Assembly (NCBI RefSeq): GCF_042677045.1
Contig: NZ_JBHTIH010000003.1
Span: 248,001-312,000 of the forward strand
DNA from: Lysobacter_K koreensis
Lineage (GTDB): Bacteria; Pseudomonadota; Gammaproteobacteria; Xanthomonadales; Xanthomonadaceae
DNA length: 64,000 bases
Direction of reading: 5' to 3'
In this document: positions 52,682 through 62,186 of the stretch, piece after piece
How the letters are laid out: each line of letters starts with the position of its first letter
Numbering within the stretch: position 1 is the first letter of the stretch
Notes under the pieces: generated by a model
What the model saw: only the letters and a program-made list of their open reading frames with translations
Told to the model about the DNA's origin: nothing
The model's database searches: none
Made by a program: the position numbers and the translations under genes

Positions 52682-54641
52682 GGCGATCCTCGGTGGCGAG
52701 GGGGTTATCGGCAGCACGGCGCAGTTTCTCCAGTGTCCGTGCCAGGTGGGTGGCGTCGGCGGTGTCGAGGTCGGAGGTTTCCTGGCCGTGGGTGGTGTAG
52801 GCCAGGGTCAGGCCGTGGCGGACCGTCACCGACAGCGCGGAGCCCAGGCGGCCGGTTTCGTCGAGCTTGGTCAGGACCACGCCTTCCGGCGCGGCGGGGC
52901 GGTAGCGGCGGATGACTTCGCCCAGGTCGTGCGGGTGGGCGTTGGCCGGCAGCACCAGCAGGCTGCGCACCTTGCGCGCGGCGCGCAGCCACAGGATCTG
53001 GCTGAACAACGCGCGGTCGCGCGGTGCGTAGCCGGTGGTGTCGACCAGCACCAGCGGGTAGTCGGTGAGCTGCGCGAGCGCGTCGGCCAGGCCCTCCGGG
53101 CCGGCGGCCGCGCACACGGTGATGCCCAGGCGGCGGCCGTGCGCGTGCAGTTGTTCGTGGGCGCCGGCGCGCTTGCCGTCGGTGGTGAGCAGGGCGACGT
53201 CGCGGGCGCGGTGGCGCGCGGCGAAGCGCGCGGCCAGCTTGGCCGCGGTGGTGGTCTTGCCGGCACCGGTCGGGCCGACCAGCGCGATCACGCCGCCGTC
53301 GTCGAGCGGTTCGCTGCGGGCGACGCTGAGGGTGCGCGCCAGCTCGGCGAACATCGGCTCAAAGATCTCGGCCGCGGGCAGGCGCGGGTCGAGCTTAGCC
53401 GCGACCGATTGCGCCAGGGTCTCCTCGCAGCCGTAGCCGATCAGCGCGTCGTAGGCGGCCGCGCGTCCCGGCGACCCGCGCAGGCGCTCGAGCGACAGCT
53501 GCTCCATCTGCTTTTCCATCAGCTGGCGCATGCTCGCCAGCTCGTCGCGCATGGCGAGCATGTTCGCGTCGGGGGTGGCGCTGGGGGCGGCGACCACGGC
53601 GCGCAGGGCGCGGGTCGGGGCGGGGACGAGCGCGTCGTGGGTGGTCGGCATCTCGCTCGCGCGCGAGGCGTCGGCGGTCGCCGCCGGTGCCGGGCTCGCG
53701 CCGGAACTGAGCGAGATCAGGTAGTCGGCGTCGCTGTCGCCGTCATCGGCGTTCGGAACGGTCGCCGCGGTGCTGGCGGTCGCGATGGTCGGTTCGATCG
53801 CGATGGCGGGCGTCGTCTGTCCGGTGTCGGTGACCGGGTTGGCGCTCGTCGCGATCGCTGCGATCTCGACCGCGGCGATCGGGGCCGGCGCGATGGCTTG
53901 GACGGTCGTGGTTTCGACGGCCGTGGTCGCGGCCGGCGCGACGTCGACGATCGCGGTCGTCGAAGTCGCGCCGATAGCCGTGGTCGGCCCGTTGAGCGCG
54001 GCCATCATTTCCTCGAAGCGGGTCGCGGCCGGCGTGGTCGCGGAACTCGCGGCCGGCACGGCGCTCACGCCGGCCGACAGTTCGGCCAGGGTCGGGCCGT
54101 CGCCGCCGCGGGCGTCGTGGCCCTTGAACGCGGCGCGGGCACGCGCCATCAGCGACTCGCGCGCCGGGGCCGCCATCGCGGTAGCAGTGGCAGTCGCGCT
54201 CGGCGCGGGCCGGGAATCGGTGGCCGCCGCGACCGGGGCGATCGCGGCCGGCGGGCGGGGCTCGCTGCTGGCGGCCGCGGGCACCGGCGTGGCCGGCGTG
54301 GAAATGAAGTGGGTCGGTTCCGGCGCGGCTTCCAGCAGCAAGCTGGCAAAGGCCGGGACCGCTGCGGCCGGCGCCGGGCTGGCCGCGGTCGCGATGGCCG
54401 GCGCGGCGATCGCCATCGGCGGCTTCGCGGCGTTCGGCGCAAACGCGGTTTCCAGTCCCGGGGCCGCGGCGCGCAGCGCCTGCGCCACCAGGGCTTCGTC
54501 GTAGTCGGTGGCGGCGACCACTTCGATCCCGCCGCCGTCGATCGCGCGGTTGGACAGGATCACCGCATCGGGGCCCTGTTCGTCACGGACCATGCGCAAC
54601 GCGGTGCGCATGTCGGGGGCAATGAAACGCTTGATTCGCAC
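52668..54641 (-). CDS. flhF: flagellar placement GTPase FlhF, with very long low-complexity arm
   Basis: SRP-type GTPase that directs the first flagellar parts to the pole. 657 residues, far above the usual 380-500. The first about 60 residues (RIKRFIAPDMRTALRMVR...) are the B domain start. From about 65 to 345 an Ala/Pro/Thr-rich arm with many ATA/TTA runs follows. The NG domain has the P-loop GPTGAGKTTTAAKL at 456-469, TTDGKRAGAHEQL, DTTGY (usually DTAG), and TKLDETGRLGSAL. It starts with GTG at 54641 (GGAG upstream). Confidence 0.95.
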   Translation of the reverse strand: MRIKRFIAPDMRTALRMVRDEQGPDAVILSNRAIDGGGIEVVAATDYDEALVAQALRAAAPGLETAFAPNAAKPPMAIAAPAIATAASPAPAAAVPAFASLLLEAAPEPTHFISTPATPVPAAASSEPRPPAAIAPVAAATDSRPAPSATATATAMAAPARESLMARARAAFKGHDARGGDGPTLAELSAGVSAVPAASSATTPAATRFEEMMAALNGPTTAIGATSTTAIVDVAPAATTAVETTTVQAIAPAPIAAVEIAAIATSANPVTDTGQTTPAIAIEPTIATASTAATVPNADDGDSDADYLISLSSGASPAPAATADASRASEMPTTHDALVPAPTRALRAVVAAPSATPDANMLAMRDELASMRQLMEKQMEQLSLERLRGSPGRAAAYDALIGYGCEETLAQSVAAKLDPRLPAAEIFEPMFAELARTLSVARSEPLDDGGVIALVGPTGAGKTTTAAKLAARFAARHRARDVALLTTDGKRAGAHEQLHAHGRRLGITVCAAAGPEGLADALAQLTDYPLVLVDTTGYAPRDRALFSQILWLRAARKVRSLLVLPANAHPHDLGEVIRRYRPAAPEGVVLTKLDETGRLGSALSVTVRHGLTLAYTTHGQETSDLDTADATHLARTLEKLRRAADNPLATEDRHAVA

Positions 54642-54711
54642 TGGCTTCTCCTGCTGCGCCGGATCGCCGACGCCACGCTTGTTTCATGTGCGGTAACGAC
54701 ACCGCACCGCC

Positions 54712-56787
54712 TTAACCCACCGCACCCACCAACCGCAGCCGCTTGTCCTCGGGGACTTCGCCGTAGGCCAGCACCGACAGCTGCGGAACGCTGTGCCGTA
54801 CCAGCCGGGCGATCGCGGCGCGGACCCCGCCCGGGACCAGCAACACCGCGGGTTCGCCGCGGCCTTCCTGGCGGGTCACGCACTCGCTGAGGTTCTGGTG
54901 CAAACGCTCGGCGAGTCCGGGTTCCAACGCGGCGCCTCCACCGCTGACCGAGTCCTGCAATACCCGTTCCAGCGCCGGCGCCAGGGTGTAGACGGGCAGC
55001 TCGACGGCCATGCCGTTGAGTTCCTGGACGATGAAACGGCCCAGCGCGGTGCGCACCGCGGCGGTGAGGGTTGCCGGGTCCTGGCTGTGGGCGCCGTGCT
55101 CGAGCAGCGCCTCCACGATCTGGCGCATCTGCCGCACCGGCACCCGTTCGGCCAGCAGCGACTGCAGCACCTTGACCACCACCGACAGCGGCAGCAGCTT
55201 GGGTGTCAAATCCTCGACGAGCTTCGGCGCGCTGCGGCCCAGCGCGGTCAGCAGGTGCTGCACCTCCTCGTGGCCGAGCAACTCGGAGGCGCGCTCGCGC
55301 ACCAGGTGCGAGAGGTGGGTGGCGACCACGGTGGCGGCGTCGACCACGGTGTAGCCCAGCGATTCGGCGTGGGCGCGCTGGCCCGGCGCGATCCAGGTCG
55401 CGTCCAGGCCGAACGCCGGATCCTTGCCGGGGATGCCGTCGAGCGGGCCGAACACGCGGCCGGGGTCGAGCGCGAGCTCGCGGTCCGGGTGCAGCTCGCC
55501 GCCGGCGATCGGCACGCCGTGCACCAGCACCCGGTACTGGCCGGGCGCGAGCTCGAGGTTGTCGCGCACGTGCACGGCGGGAATCAAAAAACCGACGTCC
55601 TGGGTCAGCTTGCGGCGCACGCCTTTCAGCCGCGCCAGCAGCTCGCCGCCCTGGGCCTTGTCGACCAGCGCGATCAGCTTGTAGCCGACCTCCAGCGCGA
55701 GCGGCTCGACCGGGCGGATCTCGTCCCAGCTCAGCTCGGCGTGCGGCGAGGGCGCGGCGTTGGCGGCCGCCACCGGCTCGGGGTTCTGCGCGGCCAGTTC
55801 GGCGCGCTGGCGCAGTTTCCACGCCGCGAAGCCGAGGATGCCGGCGAGGATCAGGAACGGGATGTTGGGCATGCCCGGGACCACGCCGATCAGGCCCATC
55901 AGCAGCGCGGCCACGGTCAGCGCGCGCTGCTGGCCGAACATCTGGGTGGACACCGCCGCGCCCATTTCCTGCTCGCCGGTCGAGCGCGTGACCAGCATCG
56001 CGGTCGCGACCGCGACCAGCAGCGCCGGCAGCTGCGCGACCAGGCCGTCGCCGATCGCGAGCATGGTGTAGGTCTTGGCCGCGTCGCCGAACGCCATGTC
56101 GTGGCTGAGCATGCCGATCAGCACGCCGCCGACCAGGTTGATCACCAGGATCAGGATGCCGGCGATCGCGTCGCCGCGCACGAACTTGCTGGCGCCGTCC
56201 ATCGAGCCGTAGAAGTCGGCTTCCTCGCGCACTTCCTGGCGGCGCGCCTTGGCGTCCTCGCGGGTCAGCAGGCCGGCGTTGAGGTCGGCGTCGATCGCCA
56301 TCTGCTTGCCGGGCAGGGCGTCGAGGATGAAGCGCGCCGAGACCTCGGAGATGCGCCCGGCGCCCTTGGTCACGACCACGAAGTTGACGATCGTCAGGAT
56401 CGTGAACACGATCAGGCCGACCGCGTAGCTGCCGCCGATCACGAACTGGCCGAACGACTCGATCACGTGGCCGGCCGCGGCCTCGCCCTCGTGGCCGTGC
56501 AGCAGCACCACGCGGGTGGAGGCGACGTTCAGGCCCAGCCGCAGCAGGGTGACCATCAGCAGCACGCTGGGGAAGATCGAGAACTCCAGCGGGCGCTTGA
56601 CGTAGACCACCGCCAGCATCACCACCAGCGACAGCGCGATGTTGATCGTGAACAGCGCGTCCAGCACGATCGGCGCCAGCGGCACGATCACCATCGCCAG
56701 CATCGCGATCACCACCAACGGCGCCGCGGCGCCGTTGCGCATGCCCGTCAAGACTCCGCCGGCGGTGATCGGGTTGGGGGTACTCAC
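54712..56787 (-). CDS. flhA: flagellar export gate protein FlhA
   Basis: 691 residues. Inner-membrane export gate: about eight TM segments (1-320) and a cytoplasmic domain. The FHIPEP-type loop FVRGDAIAGILILVINLVGG and SVLLMVTLLRLGLNVASTRVVLL are family marks. The C-terminal part (PGQYRVLVHGVPIAGGELHP, SVVVKVLQSLLAERVPVR) docks substrate-chaperone complexes. It starts with GTG at 56787 and overlaps the flhB stop by 4 bp. Confidence 0.97.
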   Translation of the reverse strand: MSTPNPITAGGVLTGMRNGAAAPLVVIAMLAMVIVPLAPIVLDALFTINIALSLVVMLAVVYVKRPLEFSIFPSVLLMVTLLRLGLNVASTRVVLLHGHEGEAAAGHVIESFGQFVIGGSYAVGLIVFTILTIVNFVVVTKGAGRISEVSARFILDALPGKQMAIDADLNAGLLTREDAKARRQEVREEADFYGSMDGASKFVRGDAIAGILILVINLVGGVLIGMLSHDMAFGDAAKTYTMLAIGDGLVAQLPALLVAVATAMLVTRSTGEQEMGAAVSTQMFGQQRALTVAALLMGLIGVVPGMPNIPFLILAGILGFAAWKLRQRAELAAQNPEPVAAANAAPSPHAELSWDEIRPVEPLALEVGYKLIALVDKAQGGELLARLKGVRRKLTQDVGFLIPAVHVRDNLELAPGQYRVLVHGVPIAGGELHPDRELALDPGRVFGPLDGIPGKDPAFGLDATWIAPGQRAHAESLGYTVVDAATVVATHLSHLVRERASELLGHEEVQHLLTALGRSAPKLVEDLTPKLLPLSVVVKVLQSLLAERVPVRQMRQIVEALLEHGAHSQDPATLTAAVRTALGRFIVQELNGMAVELPVYTLAPALERVLQDSVSGGGAALEPGLAERLHQNLSECVTRQEGRGEPAVLLVPGGVRAAIARLVRHSVPQLSVLAYGEVPEDKRLRLVGAVG

Positions 56788-57938
56788 AGCGCCGGACCGT
56801 TGACGGTGTCAGGATCGGGCGCACCGTCGGCGCCGACGTCAACCCCGGCCAACGCCGGCATCGGCCCGCGCCCGGGCACCCAGGCCTTGAGCTGGTAGAC
56901 GTAGGACAGCACCTGCGCGACGGCGGCGTAGAGTTTCACGGGGATTTCCTGGTCGACCTGCGACTGCCTGTACAAGGCGCGTGCCAGCGGCGGGGCCTCG
57001 ACCACGGCGACCCGGTTTTTCTGGGCCAGGGCACGGATCGCCAGCGCCATTTCGTCGACGCCCTTGGCGACCACCTTCGGCGCGCGCATGCCGCCGGCCT
57101 CGTACTTGAGGGCGACCGCGTAGTGGGTCGGGTTCATCACCACCACGTCGGCGGTGGGCACCGCGTCCATCATCCGGCGTCGCGACATCTCGCGCGCCAC
57201 CTGGCGCACGCGCGCCTTGATCTCGGGGTTGCCTTCGGCCTCCTTGGCCTCGTCGCGGATCTCCTGCTTGGTCATCTTCAGCTTGCTGCGGTGCTGGAAG
57301 TGCTGCCACGGCACGTCGATCGCGGCGAGCAGACCGAGCGCGCCGACCATCGCCAGCAGCGCGGTCAGCGCCATGTCGACGCCGGCGCCGGCGGCGGCTT
57401 CCAGCGAGGCCTGCGGCATCGCCAGCAGGGTCGAGAACGCGCGGTGCACCACCCACGCGCCGACGCCACCGATCAGCAGCACGCGCAGCAGCGAGCGCAG
57501 CAGCTCGGCCAGGCTCTCCTTGCCGTACAGGCGCGCCAGCCCCTTCATCGGGCTGAGCCGGCCGAAGTCCGGCTGCAGCGACTGGCCGGCAAACCGCAAG
57601 CCGCCCATCACCATCGGCGCGATCACGCACGCGGCCAGCGCAGCCAGCAGCAGTGGCACCACCGGCAGCAGCAGCCCGCCGAGCAGGCGCGCGGCATGCG
57701 GCAGCAACTGGTCGGGCGCGTCGAGCAGCGCCGGGTCGATGGTCAGCGCGCCGCGCATCCAGTCGCGCGCGGCGCTGCCGACCTCACCGCCGGTGGCCTT
57801 GAGCGCGAGCACCGCGCAGCCGAGCACGGCGACATTCGCCAGCTCGCGCGAGCGCGGCACGTTGCCCTTCTCGCGGGCCTCGCGCAGGCGTTTTTCGGTC
57901 GGTTGCTCGGTGCGGTCTTCGTTCTGGGTTTCGCTCAT
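56784..57938 (-). CDS. flhB: flagellar export substrate-specificity switch FlhB
   Basis: 384 residues. Four TM segments (about 35-210), then the cytoplasmic domain with the self-cleavage motif N269-P-T-H272 in VVMNPTHYAVAL. The N-terminus EDRTEQPTEKRLREAREKG is typical. Cleavage at NPTH changes export from rod/hook to filament proteins together with FliK. About 24 bp after fliR. The C-terminus is extended by about 20 acidic residues (DVGADGAPDPDTVNG). Confidence 0.97.
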   Translation of the reverse strand: MSETQNEDRTEQPTEKRLREAREKGNVPRSRELANVAVLGCAVLALKATGGEVGSAARDWMRGALTIDPALLDAPDQLLPHAARLLGGLLLPVVPLLLAALAACVIAPMVMGGLRFAGQSLQPDFGRLSPMKGLARLYGKESLAELLRSLLRVLLIGGVGAWVVHRAFSTLLAMPQASLEAAAGAGVDMALTALLAMVGALGLLAAIDVPWQHFQHRSKLKMTKQEIRDEAKEAEGNPEIKARVRQVAREMSRRRMMDAVPTADVVVMNPTHYAVALKYEAGGMRAPKVVAKGVDEMALAIRALAQKNRVAVVEAPPLARALYRQSQVDQEIPVKLYAAVAQVLSYVYQLKAWVPGRGPMPALAGVDVGADGAPDPDTVNGPAL

Positions 57939-57962
57939 CGCCGGGGCCTTTGAAGCCCCCGC

Positions 57963-58751
57963 TCAACCGGTCAGGCCGCGGGCGGCGGCAAACGCGTCGT
58001 CGAACAGGTGCTGCACCGGCGCCTGCAATTCGCGGGCCAGCAGGCTCAGCAGCAGCAGGCCGACCAGCAGCGACACCGGCAGGCCGATCGCCATCGGGTT
58101 GAGCTGCGCGGCCGCGCGCGACAGCACCCCGAACGCGATGTTGACCGCGAGCAGCGCCATCATCACCGGCAGCGCCAGCAGCACGCCGGCGCGCAGGCAC
58201 GCGGCGAAGAACGCCGGCACCGCGGCGAGGAACGCGTGCGGGTCCGGCAGCGCGGCGCCGATCGGCAGGCTGGCGTAGCTGTCGGCGAGCAGGCCGACCA
58301 GCGCCAGGTGCCCGTCGAGGGTGAAGAACAGCAGCGAGAACACCAGGTAGAACCACTGCGACAGCACCGGCGAGGACGCGCCGCTGAGCGGGTCGGCCAT
58401 GGTCGCGAACGACAGGCCCATGCCCTGCGAGACCAGTTCACCGGCGAGCTGCCCGGCCTCGAACGCGAGCCGCAGCATCAGCCCGATCGCCACCCCGACC
58501 GCGAACTCGCGGACCACGCCGAGCACGGTCGCCGCGTCGACCGCCATCGGCGGCGGCGCCGGCAGCACGGTCGAGATCGCCCCGGCCAGCGCGAGCGTGA
58601 GGAACAGGCGCGCCCGCGCCGGCATGCCGCGCCCGCCGAGCACCGGCAGCACCTGCAACGCCGCGCCGATGCGCAGCGCGTGCCACAGCACGGTGGCGAG
58701 CAGGCCGAACAGGTCGACGCCGGCGGCGGTGGTGAGGGTGACGGTGTCCAT
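57963..58751 (-). CDS. fliR: flagellar export protein FliR
   Basis: 262 residues, about six TM segments, with GLSFATMADPLSG and the conserved Pro-rich turn LNPMAIGLPVSLLVGLLLL. The start is the ATG at 58751. The frame runs upstream through a REP-type repeat that would code MDSRLRGNDG, so an earlier start at 58805 is unlikely. fliR is split from fliQ by 188 bp that hold this repeat pair; elsewhere in the operon the genes touch. Confidence 0.93.
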   Translation of the reverse strand: MDTVTLTTAAGVDLFGLLATVLWHALRIGAALQVLPVLGGRGMPARARLFLTLALAGAISTVLPAPPPMAVDAATVLGVVREFAVGVAIGLMLRLAFEAGQLAGELVSQGMGLSFATMADPLSGASSPVLSQWFYLVFSLLFFTLDGHLALVGLLADSYASLPIGAALPDPHAFLAAVPAFFAACLRAGVLLALPVMMALLAVNIAFGVLSRAAAQLNPMAIGLPVSLLVGLLLLSLLARELQAPVQHLFDDAFAAARGLTG

Positions 58752-58778
58752 CAGGGCGCGTGTCTGCAGCTCTTGCCC

Positions 58779-58902
58779 GTCATTCCCGCGAAGGCGGGAA
58801 TCCATGGACGTTGCTTGTTTCGGACTCGAGAGCGAAAGGCCACGTCCCTGGATGTTCGGCTCCGCCGAAGTGAAGCGCGAGCCCGCCTTCGCGGGAATGA
58901 CG
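58779..58902. repeat. inverted REP-type repeat pair between fliR and fliQ
   Basis: Left copy GTCATTCCCGCGAAGGCGGG (from 58779) and right copy CCCGCCTTCGCGGGAATGAC (from 58882) are inverted, about 100 bp apart. The element breaks an otherwise tight export-gene operon. The left copy codes MDSRLRGND on the minus strand. Confidence 0.85.
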
Positions 58903-58939
58903 AGCTCAAAACGTCCGGGCGCACAAACACTGCGGCGGC

Positions 58940-59209
58940 CTACCCGATCAAATGCGGGATGCGATGAAACAGGTCCGTCGTGAACGCCACCAGCCGCCCG
59001 AGTAGGAAGTGCCCGGTCAGCGCCAGGGTCGCGATCAACGTGACCGCCTTGACCACGAACGCGATGGTCGGTTCGTTGATCTGGGTGGCGGCCTGCAGGA
59101 TGCCGACCACCACGCCGACCACCAGCACCGCGATCAGCGGCGGGGCGCCGAGCACCAGCGCCATCTGCAGGCCGCGGGCGATCTCGCTCAGGGCGACTTC
59201 CGGGCTCAT
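58940..59209 (-). CDS. fliQ: flagellar export protein FliQ
   Basis: 89 residues with two TM helices (LGAPPLIAVLVVGVVVGILQ and IAFVVKAVTLIATLALTGHF) around the short loop AATQINEPT, as in the family. Part of the FliPQR gate core. It starts 10 bp after fliP. Confidence 0.95.
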   Translation of the reverse strand: MSPEVALSEIARGLQMALVLGAPPLIAVLVVGVVVGILQAATQINEPTIAFVVKAVTLIATLALTGHFLLGRLVAFTTDLFHRIPHLIG

Positions 59210-59219
59210 CGTCGTCGCC

Positions 59220-60077
59220 TCAGACCGGGTTGAAGCTGGCCGCGAGCGAACCGACCACCAGCACCCAGCCGTCGACCAGCACGAACAGCAGGATCTTGAA
59301 CGGCGCCGAGATCAGCATCGGCGACAGCATCATCATGCCCATCGACATCAGCACGCTGGCGACCACCAGGTCGATGATCACGAACGGGATGTAGATCAGG
59401 AACGCGATCTCGAACGCGGTCTTGAGTTCGCTGGTCAGGAACGACGCGGCCAGCACCCCGAACGGCACGTCCTGCGGGGTCGCGTACGGGCCAGTGTGCG
59501 ACAAGCCGGCGAACGTCATCAGGTCGGTCTGGCGCACCTGGGCGAGCATGAAACCGCGGAACGGGTCCGACGCCGCCGCCCACGCGCCCTTGAAGTCGAG
59601 GGTGTTGTCCAGGTACGGCGCGATGCCATTGGCCCAGGCCTGGTCGAACACCGGCATCATCACCATCGAGGTCAGGAACAGCGCCAGCGCCAGCAGCACC
59701 TGGTTGCCCGGCGTCTGCCCAGTGCCGAGGGCCTGCCGCAGCAGGCCCAGCACGATGATGATCCGGGTGAACGCGGTCAGCCCGAGCAGCGCGGCCGGCA
59801 GCAGGGTGATGCCGGTCATCAGCGCCAGCACCTGCAGCGGCATGCTCACCGGCTCGCCGCCGATCTTGCCGACGTTGACCGACGGCAGCGGCTGCGACGG
59901 CGTCGCCGCGGCGGCCGGTGCCGGCGCCGCTGGCGCGGGCGCCGTGGCCACCGGGGCCGGCGCGCGGGTCTGCGCCGAGACGGCCGTGGTGGCGACGCTG
60001 AGCGCGGCGACGAGCAGCGCGCTGCCGATCGTGCGCGCCAGCCAGCGTCGCAGACTGATGGGGGTGGGGCGGCTCAT
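59220..60077 (-). CDS. fliP: flagellar export protein FliP
   Basis: 285 residues. An N-terminal signal-type segment and a Pro/Ala-rich periplasmic stretch (about 40-70), then four TM helices. Family marks: LGLTAFTRIIIVLGLLRQA, FLTSMVMMPVFDQAWANGI, ASFLTSELKTAFEIAFLIY, and MGMMMLSPMLISAPFKILLF. The ATG at 60077 overlaps the fliO stop (ATGA). Confidence 0.96.
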   Translation of the reverse strand: MSRPTPISLRRWLARTIGSALLVAALSVATTAVSAQTRAPAPVATAPAPAAPAPAAAATPSQPLPSVNVGKIGGEPVSMPLQVLALMTGITLLPAALLGLTAFTRIIIVLGLLRQALGTGQTPGNQVLLALALFLTSMVMMPVFDQAWANGIAPYLDNTLDFKGAWAAASDPFRGFMLAQVRQTDLMTFAGLSHTGPYATPQDVPFGVLAASFLTSELKTAFEIAFLIYIPFVIIDLVVASVLMSMGMMMLSPMLISAPFKILLFVLVDGWVLVVGSLAASFNPV

Positions 60078-60850
60078 GCTTTCTTTCCGAAGTGTTGCGC
60101 GAGCAGCTGCGCGAATGCCGGCGACGCGGTCGGCGCGGCGACCGGCAGCGGCTCGCTGAGGGTGTGCAGGGTGCGGGTGCCGCCGGCGCCGACGCCGAGC
60201 AGCAACTGGGTGTCGCCGACCGCGACCACGACCACGCGCTCGCGCGGGCCCAGCGAGAGCGATCCGACCACGCGCAGCGCCGGGTTGGCGGCGGCGCCGC
60301 CGAAGCCGGGCATGCGCTTGGCCAGCCACGCCAGCAGCAGGATCAGGCCGATCACCAGCACCAGCGCGAACACCGCGCCACCGATGCTGCCGGCGTTGGC
60401 CGGCGAGGACGGCGCGGGGGTCGGGCGGACGAGCTGGGTAGTGCTGGTGGGTGCGGCCGTGGCCTGCGCGGCCAGCGCGTGCGCGGCAGTCGCGGTCGCC
60501 GGTTGCGCAAAGGCTTCGGCGGCGCTGGTGGACTCCGACACGACGGTCGACGGTGCGGTGCTGGCAGTGGCGCTACCGCCGCCTGCGGCTGTCGCGTTCG
60601 CGGTGTGCGCGGAGGTGGAGGTGGAGGCCTCGCTGGCGCGCGGCGCAGGGTTGCTGCCGCGGGGCACGTCCGGCGCGGCGTCCTGCACCGCGGGCTCGGC
60701 CGCCGCCGCGGCCTGTGTGCTCGCGATGCCGAGCGCGCTCGGCGCCACCGACGACGGAGACGCGGACGACGGCGACGCGGAGGCGGCCGCCGGGGCGGCC
60801 TCGGACAACGGCGCGGCCAGTACCGCCACGCGTGACGCGATCTGGCTCAT
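60074..60850 (-). CDS. fliO: flagellar protein FliO with long low-complexity N-terminus
   Basis: 258 residues, about twice the usual length. Residues 1-150 are Ala/Ser/Thr-rich with no fold signs. One TM helix follows (about 156-175, GGAVFALVLVIGLILLLAWL), then the FliO domain (LRVVGSLSLGPRERVVVVAVGDTQLLLGV). FliO helps FliP assembly. Since only one TM is seen, topology would place the long N-terminus in the periplasm. It overlaps fliN and fliP by 4 bp each. Confidence 0.9.
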   Translation of the reverse strand: MSQIASRVAVLAAPLSEAAPAAASASPSSASPSSVAPSALGIASTQAAAAAEPAVQDAAPDVPRGSNPAPRASEASTSTSAHTANATAAGGGSATASTAPSTVVSESTSAAEAFAQPATATAAHALAAQATAAPTSTTQLVRPTPAPSSPANAGSIGGAVFALVLVIGLILLLAWLAKRMPGFGGAAANPALRVVGSLSLGPRERVVVVAVGDTQLLLGVGAGGTRTLHTLSEPLPVAAPTASPAFAQLLAQHFGKKA

Positions 60851-61185
60851 CGCAGCCTCTTGATCCGCTCGGCCGGGCTGACCACGTCGGTCAGGCGCAC
60901 GCCGAAGCGGTCGTTGACCACCACCACCTCGCCCTGCGCGATCAACGTGCCGTTGACGTAGACGTCCAGCGGTTCGCCGGCGCCGCGCTCGAGCTCGACC
61001 ACCGAGCCCTGGTTGAGCTGCAACAAATTGCGAATGGGGATGCGGGTGCGCCCGACTTCCAGCGACAGCGACACCGGCACGTCGAGGATCACGTCCAGGT
61101 TGAGGTCGGTGCCGGTGCCGAGGCCGGCCTCGGCGGTGAGCGGATCGAACGCGGCGCGCGCCGCGGCAGTGTCGGAGGTGTTCAT
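60847..61185 (-). CDS. fliN: flagellar motor switch protein FliN
   Basis: 112 residues. A short variable N-terminus and the SpoA/C-ring fold: LDVILDVPVSLSLEVGRTRI, LLQLNQGSVVELERGAGEPL, VYVNGTLIAQGEVVVVNDRF, GVRLTDVVSPAERI. It builds the lower C-ring with FliM and FliG. Overlaps fliM and fliO by 4 bp. Confidence 0.97.
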   Translation of the reverse strand: MNTSDTAAARAAFDPLTAEAGLGTGTDLNLDVILDVPVSLSLEVGRTRIPIRNLLQLNQGSVVELERGAGEPLDVYVNGTLIAQGEVVVVNDRFGVRLTDVVSPAERIKRLR

Positions 61186-62186
61186 GGCGTCGCCGTCAGG
61201 GATTCGAGGGAAGGAAGGGTCCGCGCGGCATGCACCTGCGTGACCTTGATCGCGTTGCGGCCGTTGTGGATGCCGAACTCGCCGGCGAACAACGGCATCT
61301 GCTCGACCTGCAGCTGCACGGTCGGGCTCAGGTCGATCGGGATGATGTCGCCGACGCGCAGCCGCGACAGCTCGCGCAGGCTGATCTGGCGCTTGGCGAT
61401 CGCCGAACTCAGTTCCACTTCGGCGTCCTGCAGCTGCGCGCGCATCGCGCGGGTCCAGCCCTCGTCGCGCTCGATGCGGTCGCTCTGCATGCCGGCGTCG
61501 AGCTGTTCGCGGATCGGCTCGAGCATCGCGTACGGAATGGCCACGTGCAGCTCGCCGCCGCCGCCTTCGAGCTCGACGTTGAAGCGGCTCACCACGACGT
61601 AGTCGCGCGGGCTGACGATGTTGGCGAAGTGCGGGTTGACCTCGGAATTGAGGTACTCGAACTCGACGGGCATCACCGGCGCCCAGGCGTCGGTCAGGTC
61701 GGTGAAGGTCTGCTTCAACAGCAGCTGGATCACCCGCATCTCGGTCGGGGTGAACTCGCGGCCCTCGATCTTGGCCGGGTACTTGCCGGCACCGCCGAAG
61801 AAGTTGTCGACCACGGTGAACACCAGCCGCGGCTCGAAGGTGATGATCGCGGTGCCGCGCAGCGGCTTCATCTTCACCAGGTTGAGGTTGGTCGGCACCT
61901 GCAGCGAGTGCATGTACTCGCCGAAGCGGACCAGGTCGATGCCGCGCACCGACAGGTCGGCCGAGCGCCGCAGCAGGTTGAACAGGCCGATGCGCCAGGT
62001 GCGCGCGAAGCGCTCGTTGATCATCTCCAGGGTCGGCATCTTGCCGCGGACGATCCGGTCCTGGCTAGCGAAGTCGTAGCTGCGCGCCTCGCCGGGCGCG
62101 GGCGGTGGTTCGGTCTCGACCGCGCCGCTGTCGACGCCGTGCAGCAGCGCGTCGATCTCGTCCTGGGAGAGCAGGTCGGCGCTCAT
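61182..62186 (-). CDS. fliM: flagellar motor switch protein FliM
   Basis: 334 residues. The N-terminal CheY-P-binding peptide LLSQDEIDALLHGV is intact. The middle domain (VDNFFGGAGKYP, EFTPTEMRVIQLLLKQTF) and the C-terminal SpoA-type domain (RLRVGDIIPIDLSPTVQLQVE) are present. The ATG at 62186 shares its first base with the last base of the fliL stop. Confidence 0.97.
   Translation of the reverse strand: MSADLLSQDEIDALLHGVDSGAVETEPPPAPGEARSYDFASQDRIVRGKMPTLEMINERFARTWRIGLFNLLRRSADLSVRGIDLVRFGEYMHSLQVPTNLNLVKMKPLRGTAIITFEPRLVFTVVDNFFGGAGKYPAKIEGREFTPTEMRVIQLLLKQTFTDLTDAWAPVMPVEFEYLNSEVNPHFANIVSPRDYVVVSRFNVELEGGGGELHVAIPYAMLEPIREQLDAGMQSDRIERDEGWTRAMRAQLQDAEVELSSAIAKRQISLRELSRLRVGDIIPIDLSPTVQLQVEQMPLFAGEFGIHNGRNAIKVTQVHAARTLPSLESLTATP

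Noticed and set aside
58752..58805. N-terminal extension of FliR starting inside the REP repeat
   Set aside because: The extra residues (MDSRLRGNDG...) are the translation of a repeat found in many unrelated places, not part of the FliR family.
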